From Patiria pectinifera (lineage: Eukaryota > Echinodermata > Asteroidea > Valvatida > Asterinidae), in NCBI GenBank assembly GCA_029964075.1, contig CM057129.1, positions 26,093,430 to 26,157,429 on the forward strand: a stretch of DNA of 64,000 nucleotides, given 5' to 3'. Shown here in pieces: positions 23,501-32,500 of this stretch. The notes beneath the pieces are model-generated. The model searched no databases, was not told the origin of the DNA, and saw nothing but the letters and a program-made list of their open reading frames with translations. The position numbers were made by a program, and so were the translations under genes. The stretch's first letter is position 1; each line of letters starts with the position of its first letter.

Positions 23501-26500
23501 AGCAGGAAGAGTTTCTCTAAAAGTATATGATAATATCTTATCTGTATTGCTACATAATAAAACTATGGCCAATTTTTAAACGTGTATAGTTTTTTTTTAC
23601 TCACACTGCATACTGTCATTTCCTCACACAATCTACTGTTATGCTTACTTTTTACTGGTGCGGTCGGTGTCGTTCCCTTATGACAATAGTGTGACGGTTA
23701 GTTACCGCTGTCTTGTCATCTTTTGATTTTAACTTGAGGAATAATGGATGATTTTTTTCCCCCTGAAAACAGGATTTGTGTGCTAACTTGTGAAATATGT
23801 ACTTTGCAACAATATCCGCTCCATCATGTTTTTGTTTAATTCAGGGTAATTAAAACATTAATTTAACTACATTAATTAGTAAAACTTGTTCAGAATGATG
23901 TCCCAAAAAAAAGGAAAGCCAGAGAAAACAACGTTTTAATTACGGATTAACTATAGCAATAAAAATAACCAAATAAACAAATAGAAAAATTACCTCTTTA
24001 CTTTTTAAATCATCATCGACTTCTCCCACATCATTCAACATTATCATTTTGGATGTGTCTTACAGTGCGATAACTACATTCGCGTGATCCATGCTCTCCC
24101 CAACGGTGCATTGTTGGAGTGCGGCACGAACAGCAGAAACCCCTATTGTCAACAGAGATCCATTGGAGACGTAAGTACAATATTTGGATTATAATAACAT
24201 CAATGACAGTCACGTGATGCAGCTAGCATGTTAATACAACCAAATTGACTTTTTTTTAAATTTCAAGTCCCCCAGAAACAACACATAAGTCAATATTATG
24301 ATAGAAAATAATATTTTATGGCAACGATAATAGCCAAGTTTATTAGGTTGGAAGATTAGATAGAGGACTGAAAACATTGTTTGAAAATGTATTTGGTTGT
24401 ATCGTGCGATTTCCTCTGTTATTTGCTATATTTACTGTTTTAAGGGTAAGACATTTCGAATTCAACGAGGGAGTGTGTTGGCTGAAAATCAAAAACTATC
24501 GCGTTTTTCTTTGCTCCCCCTCCTGAGTTCAATTTCGTGATTAAAATCGTTTCTTTCCAGTTGTCAGTAGCATCTACTCCGAGGATCCAATATGATCCCA
24601 GCAGTAGTTATCCCACGTTTGTTGTTCCTTTTACCTACAATCAGAATTCCACTGGCTGGTTTCTTACTGAAGGTATGTACCAAAAAACCAGAAACAAACA
24701 TTTGATTTAAACGTAGATTGTTATATTGGTAATTAAAAATGCGAAATAAAATGGATACAAAGCGTGTACTTATTTGTATGAACCCGGTACCTTTCCACTG
24801 TAAGCTTCATTTGTGCAAGTTGGATTAGACCTACAGGGTGAGTAAAACAAACCGCATTTTTTTTTATCAAAGTCAATTTTCTCAGAGAATAAACAGAATT
24901 ATGTCACGGTTAATCTGAATAGATCATGCTGCGTGGAGCTAAGCATTGCGATTATGTAAGCACTTGTTCATTGTGTCCTCAATTTATTACCGTTCCAAGC
25001 TCTTGGAATAGACAATAACCAGCACAGCTACTTACCTCCTTGCATCCTGGTTGCCTGAAATCATTGCCTGGCTGCTCTTCCTTCACATTGAAGGCCATGG
25101 AGGTGAATATACAAATCGGCCCGTCGTCTCATATCAGCAACTGCCCGCAGGGCCCGCGGGCTATACGTGTTCTCTTATAATGATCAGTATGGACCACATG
25201 TTAAAATGGAATTTGGAATGGTAATAAATTGAGGATACAATGAACAAGTGCTTACATAATCGCAATGCCTAGCTCCACATTAATGAAATGTGCATAATCT
25301 ATTCAGATTAGCCGTGACATAACTCTGGTAAAATAAATTTTGGCCACACTTATTCTATTTCTGAGAAAATTGACTTTGATAAAACAAAAAAAAATGCATT
25401 TTTTTTTTTACTCACCCTGTATTACAGTATAAAAAGAGACGTGGTTTGTGCCATTTTTGGTGGGCGAGGTGTTTGGTTTTAGTTTTTTCTGTTCTGTGTT
25501 TTTTGTCATCAGTCTTCCATAATACACTGGAAGAAGGGTATAGACCCCCCCCCCCATCACACAATTGTCCAGGTGTTCAAAAGGAAAACACATCCACACC
25601 GTCCGTATACGAAATGCACCAATCGGTGCTTAGTTTTGTTTCTCTCTCGATTTAATTGTGATACACGTTTAAATATTTAGTTGGTTGCATACTTTTAGAT
25701 CTTGAGCTGTTTGTTGGAACCAACCTGGAGTTTTATGCTGGGTCGATGCACAGACCAGCTATCGTCAAATCGGTGCTGCAGAATGACTCCTCCCAGAATG
25801 TAGTTGGTGTTGATGTGCAACTAAGGACTAAAGATGATGAACGTGTATTGTCGGCAGAGTGTAGGTTTAAGCCCAATTGACAATGTGCCATGATTGGTCC
25901 ATATCAAACCCAACAGAAGTATTGCGCCGCCATAAATATTCATTTTTTTCACATGCAATTTCAATAATACAATGCGACACTGGGCACTTTAAGGGCACTA
26001 CAATTAAGAGCACATAATGTGTGTTGAAGTGTTTGAGGTGGGATTGAGGTGGAATATTGTTGTTCCTCTACAGCATATCAAGCATAATATTTCATATATA
26101 GCTTGTAAAGTGTCCATTCATCTTAATACGAGCAAAGGGTAACGTATTATGGGCATAAATAAGTTCCACATCTCTTTCTTAGTTTGCCTTGTTTTCCTTT
26201 GCCTTGTTTTCATTTCAGGCGAATCATAAAAACGTTCGACGACATATTCAACATAACGATAGGAAGAAACAAAATGCCCTCGTTCGCATTATTTTTTTTT
26301 CACTCATAATCCCTACATTTTCATTTCAGGGAGTCCGCCTGATCCACAGTTCGTAGGAGACCCCATCAGCTACAATGGTCGAGTCTATTTCTTTTTCCGC
26401 GAGATTGCAGTAGAGTTCATCTCTGAGAGTCTCGTGTTTTCGAGAGTCGCAGTGGTGTGCCAGGTAATAAGTGCGAGTGCACAATAAGTTCTGGCCGTCT

Positions 26501-29500
26501 CGCACGAAAATCTTGAATGGAATCTATCAAAATTATCCCTGGCAGAACCTAATAATGAGACGCCTTTAGTTGCGACGCCGATTTATACCTAGATTTATAG
26601 CGATTTGGGATAAATACCACGTGACTATAACATTACTGCACATCTTTACCTCAATTTACAAACTTTTCATAAACATCTTTCAGAATTGTTGCAAACATTA
26701 AATTCGTTTTGTTTCCTTCTTTTTTTGAAAATTAAAATGTAGACAATAAGCCCTCCTTAATTTCCCATAAAATATAACTACCAGTGGTAGTTATATTTTA
26801 TGGGAAGTTAAGGGGACTTATTTGGTCAATTTTCCGGGGACAAACAGACAGACCGACCGACAGACAGCACGACAGACAGACCGACCACAAAGTTACATGT
26901 AGTAGCTCCTGTCAGAACTTATCAATTTCAAATGAATAGAATCATGGAGGTGTGATAGAATCTGTGGTTTGCATTTTATTGATCAATTACTCTTTTTCGT
27001 ATTTCCCCCTCCCAACATTTTCATTTGCATTTCTCTTCCCCAATTACTAACTCGTTTCCTCCCTTTCGATTGAAAGCTCCAGTCCCATAGAAAATTATGT
27101 TATGGACAAAAAAGTTATGGACATATAAAATTGCACTATGGCTTTTAATCAAACTGGGTATTTCTCAAGAATGATACAGGGGGTACACCAGCCACCGATT
27201 TAAACGAAAACAACATAGTCACCTTTGTGAAAGCCCGACTAACCTGCTCTATCGACGGAGCCATCCCCTACCATTACAACGAAATACGTGAGTCACTCTG
27301 CCTCCATCTCTTATTTTTCTCTATCTTTTGTAAGCTTGATTGTTAACAATCCATATTACCTTAATTGTAATTAGCACCTGCTTACATTTTAGATTGGATT
27401 TTTCAACTGTCTAAAGATTTAAAATAAATTATAAATAATAAATAAATCTATTAATTTTCTTAAGAAAATTGTGCCAGTAATTAACTTCACTCAACTTTGA
27501 TTGCTAGGATTTTTCATCAACCCGCATGATATCTTAAGTGTGGTCATTTCTCTTTGTTTCTTGTCAACAGAAGACATTTACCAGTCAACTGATGATACCA
27601 ACCTAGTCTTTGCGATTTTTGCTACGCGAGCGTAAGTACAATTTGAGGGCACTTTGTTCAACAGCAAATTGATAAATCAAGATTGCTTAGTTCTTGACGA
27701 AGAAACAACCTACATTGCGTAATCAGATCAAATCATCCAATTTCAAATCACCTTGCAGCAGAGACTACTCCGTGCAGTGTTTGATTACTTTTGACCGGAA
27801 GTTGTTCAATGTCCATTTTTGTCTTGTTTAAATTTGTCCTGAATTTTGTTGGTATTATCTTAGACCTGTAGTGGCAAGTTCTGCAGTTTGCGCCTACCGT
27901 TTGGATGAGATTGAGGCACTGTTTCTGAACACCGAGAATAAGTTCACGTTTCAGGAGAATAATGGCGAGATTTGGAAGGACGTAGCCACGGACCCCATCA
28001 CTCCAAGACTAGTAACAGTACGCCATTACTTTTTCCCCACGGCAATCAAGTATAGGCCAAGTCACTGTATCACCATAATACGCATGTTCAGTTTTTGAAT
28101 GTAAAGGTTACCCGACCTATAGTAAGATAATCAGGTGATCGTCAGGTCAGGGAGCCAGACTATCCTGTATCGGAAAAGCACATCGTACCATTGAATACTT
28201 ATAGAACAGCTGTTCAGTTCACCTTGAAAATATGACTTCCGTTTTGAGTGTAAAGTTTCGCTGATACGTTTTCAATGTTTCAATATTTCGCTAACTTGTA
28301 AAAAGTGTGTCAGTATTTTATCTCCGCAGCCGGTTTTTTTTTAAGCAAAGACACTTTACATGGTTATTTCAGTGTCAAAACACTTATGAATATTTTGATG
28401 ACGCTACCTTCCTATATAGACACATTAGAACGAGGTCAAATAATGTCGGTGCCGGCTTAGACAAGCTGCACTTCGAGACGGCAAAGAAATATAGATCAAT
28501 TTATATGGTTATTTCAGTGTCAAAACACTGACAGTTTTGATGAAGCTACCTCCCAAGAAATTGTGCATAAAGGTCAAATAATGTCGGTGTCGGCTGAGAA
28601 CAAGCTGCACTACAAGACGAAAGGGGGCGCTCAAAGCAACCCTCTGTTGGTGATAGACGGGGAACGTTTCTCACAGATCGTCGTTGATGAAAACGTCGTC
28701 AATTCCATAGATGTCATGTTCATCGGAACAGGTAAGTACATGGCATGTTCTGGTTATCGATACTTGGTCCTAAAAAAGAATGAATGTTTTAAACATTGTT
28801 GGAAAAAAAGAATTCCTGATCCATTTTTTCCCCGATGTTATCTCCAGAAGATTTCTATTGTCAGACGTTTGACGCCAATTTTGGATTTCAGATGTAGCGT
28901 TTGCGCAAATTATCAAACTTTCGAAGCGGGAAACCGATTTTCACCCTGTTTTCCATAGCCATATGAACTCACTCGTTCACAAGGGCGGATGGGGAGAGGG
29001 CAACGGGGGCCATGCCCCCCCCCCAAAAAACACCCGAACCCAATTTTTTTTTTTAAAGTGACGTCGCAATAAAAGCAGGCACTGCGTACACCACCATCTT
29101 TTCCTCAAAACAATTTGGCTAAAGTGTTCAGAAATTGCCTCAGATCGCACCACAGAGCATCTAGAATCCAAACAAATTTCAGGGCCCTTGAGCGGGCCCT
29201 GAACCCCACGCCAATTTTTTTGGGGGGACACCCGCCACCCTCCCCCCGACCCCCCCCCCCCCCCAAAAATGTGTTCTGGATCTGCCCTTGCTCATTCGAG
29301 GTCAAAAATATGGAATAGTAATGATAAATACAATTAGTTCGATTATTAATGATAACATCAATTTAGTTTAACTTTGCGTATTCATATATAAAGTCCATTG
29401 AATGCCTGTCATTAGGACTACTAGGCCCTTGTGGTATTTTTAAAAGGACAACAAAATCGGACGGGTTGCCTTTGTTCGTGTACAATTAGAAGCACATGTG

Positions 29501-32500
29501 TGCTACGAAGAGTGGTATTTTAGCTGAAATATTTTTTTAAAAGCATTTTCACCCTCACTTGAATGCAATTTTACTTTAGTCTTCGCTTTTTTTCATTATT
29601 TTTTCTCCTGTTTATAATTTCAATTCGTTTCCCGAATGAAGTAGGTATAGGCCTAGATGAAACCTTTTCGTAACTTTCATATACATCTTTTTCCTTTCGA
29701 TACTTTTCACAGAGAATGGGACTGTGCTGAAGGCGTATTTGAATGCGAACCGATCCGAAGCGAAAGTCGTGGAGGAGATCAGCCTGAATACAGACGGTCG
29801 CAAAGTCAGTGGAAATAGAAATATCTCTAAGCTGTTTTTTCGTCTCGACTCTCGAGGTTGTTTCTTAATCGGGATTCTGACATGTTTCTGAAAGAAAGCA
29901 AATTCCTCACGATCTTGATCTTGATCTTTTCACTGCACAAATGGCCTCGGGTGTGGCTCAACGGTTAACGTGCATTTAACGATGTGCCGTTGGAAGGGGA
30001 CATCTGTCCATTCCAAAACTTTATTAACGTAGCATGCCACAAAGTTGTTCCAACTCCCCACGCAGATTTTGAATTTTAAAGTTATTCAGAATCCCAAAAT
30101 TTTGAATTATGGATTGTCCTCCCGAATTCCAAAGTTTTCAAAGAGTAGTCTCTCAAATACTCTCTTTCCCATTTTTATTCCTAGACCTTTCCTGACTCTG
30201 ATCAGCCAAATATTTAAATCTTAAAATTAATGTGGCCTGACGTTGCGAACTTAGCAAGTTCTTCTTCAGAGGCTAAAACAAAAATGACAGAGGTACATAC
30301 ATTAACATGGGGGTGCACACAAACATGCATGGCTGAAAGAAGAAACACAAAAGGAGGATTAGGTGTGAAAGGTGTGGAAAGATGCAGGGGAGGGTGGATG
30401 AGAGAACAAAGAAACAAAGGGAGATGGCAAACCACAAGGGGTCTGGTGTAAACAGGGGAGGGACCAGAAAGGGGAAGGATCAAAGGTCACAGGGAGTGGG
30501 AACGGACAAAAGAGTGTGAGAGTGAAGGGATGATGCGGGGGGGGGGAACAGTATTGAGGTGGAAAGGGATGAAAGATGGGGGAAGATGGGTAAACACAAA
30601 CAGGGAAGACCAGATGGATTTTTTTTTTTCAGCCAAATATTTACACAGTAGTTTCCATAGTAATTGTACGTATATGAGTACATAAATAACAAACTGTCTT
30701 GAACCACGACTACTATAATCAATATTTACATGCAGACCCCAGTGTTGACCATGCTGCTGAGAGACTCTGATCAAGCCGTTTTTGTCGGCACCGACATTGG
30801 CGTCTACAAGGTACCATTCCAACACTGCCAGGATTTCGCCTCGCGCACGGCCTGTTTAGTCATTGAAGATCCGTACTGCAGTTGGAACGGTAGTTCGTGT
30901 GTCAACTCGGACGAGGGGTAAGTTACAGGTCCTACCTTTTTACTCCCACTTTTGTAGATGAAAAACAAATCGTTATTTTTTGCACTGTTTATGCCTCTTG
31001 AGAGTTCTGAAATGGTTTGTGTTGAGCGATCAGATTCATTGAGCCATACACGTGTCTTTGGGGACAATCACAAAGCAAGAAGGCAAGAAATGCGTACATG
31101 TATCTGGCTCGTAAGTTGGAGTTGAAATGCCCGTTTCGTCTGAGTTTCTCAAAATATGAAGTACCTCAGTATAACCACACCCTTAAATTGGCAGTTGTTG
31201 CACTATGTTGTCCCAACATTAGCTAAAATAACTGCTTATAGACAGTTATTGGTAAATTCTACTCAAAGATAAGAATTCATTGAAAAAAAAGACAAGCTCA
31301 ATCGGATCTCGGAAGCTGCAGGCCTACGAATTCGTGTTCATGCATGAGTCACGTGATTGTGGCAGGTAATTTCTGGAGTGGAAGGAGTAGTTTCTTTAGT
31401 TTAAAAAAATCAGGTTTTTGACCCCAGTGACTCCACGATGACCTTTGACCCCAGTTTTGGCCAGGTGACATATTGGGGATGGGCTACTGATACTTTTGAC
31501 AAAGTTTGGTTGAAATTGGTCAAAATATGTAGGAGCAATAGACAATGTCAACGTTTGTTACTAACTAACTAACTAACTACATGTAACTAGCTAATGGAGT
31601 AATAGAGAGACATGATGATTTGTTAAGCTGCTATCCCGCAGCTAAAAATATCAATACCAACTGTTTTAGAATAAAACTATTAAATCATTGTAAATGATAT
31701 TGCATTTGTGATCTGTGATGGGACGTCATCACATCATAATAAACCAATCAGGTAATCGGACATGGGGCAGTTGGCACAGGGCTTCGCCATTGAAGGGGCC
31801 TTCATGGGTGTACAGTGATATGCGCTGGGGTTGGTCTAATGATTCACAAGGGCTTCAGTACCGCCTGTTTGGCTTGAATTCATAGCGACAAACCCTATGG
31901 AGAAATCATTGTGCACAAGCTTATTGCACAAATCAGCTGTCCCGTGATGGATTACCTGAACAATAGCTAGCACTATGCATTCGCCATTGAAAGGGGGCAT
32001 CTGTGATAGAAGTGATAACGTATCTGATTGGTTTATTCTGTGAATCCGTCGATCTCACTTGTGTTTCTTGTATATTCACAGGGAGCAGGACTTGGAGACG
32101 GGAGCTGACAACACCGTTGCTCCAAGTATGTAGTCTATACTCGACTCTTCCTTTCCCCACAATTTGCGTTACTTTGGCGTTAAAAGTCAGCATTATTATA
32201 CTTATTTAGAGATATCTCTATTTGAATATAATTATACTTTGTACTAAAAGAGATATACGTACACATTAGCAGATTTGGGTAAGAGCTGTACTTGATGCAG
32301 TGTTAATCTCAGTTTACACTTTATACTGTACAGCGCTCGCCCATCGAGACTCCTAAATCCAATCTGTCTCTGCTTTTCACCCATTTTCCTAGGACAATAG
32401 AGCTGTAAACCTGTTGAACTAGAAACATATATTCTTTTTCATTCTGGTCCGGTTTAAGTCATTTCAGTCATGTTATTGGTGACATGTCCAGAAAAGTGTT

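Noticed and set aside
30214..30825. Overlapping ORFs on the - strand (80-112 codons)
   Set aside because: Purine-rich low-complexity DNA and antisense of semaphorin exon 13.
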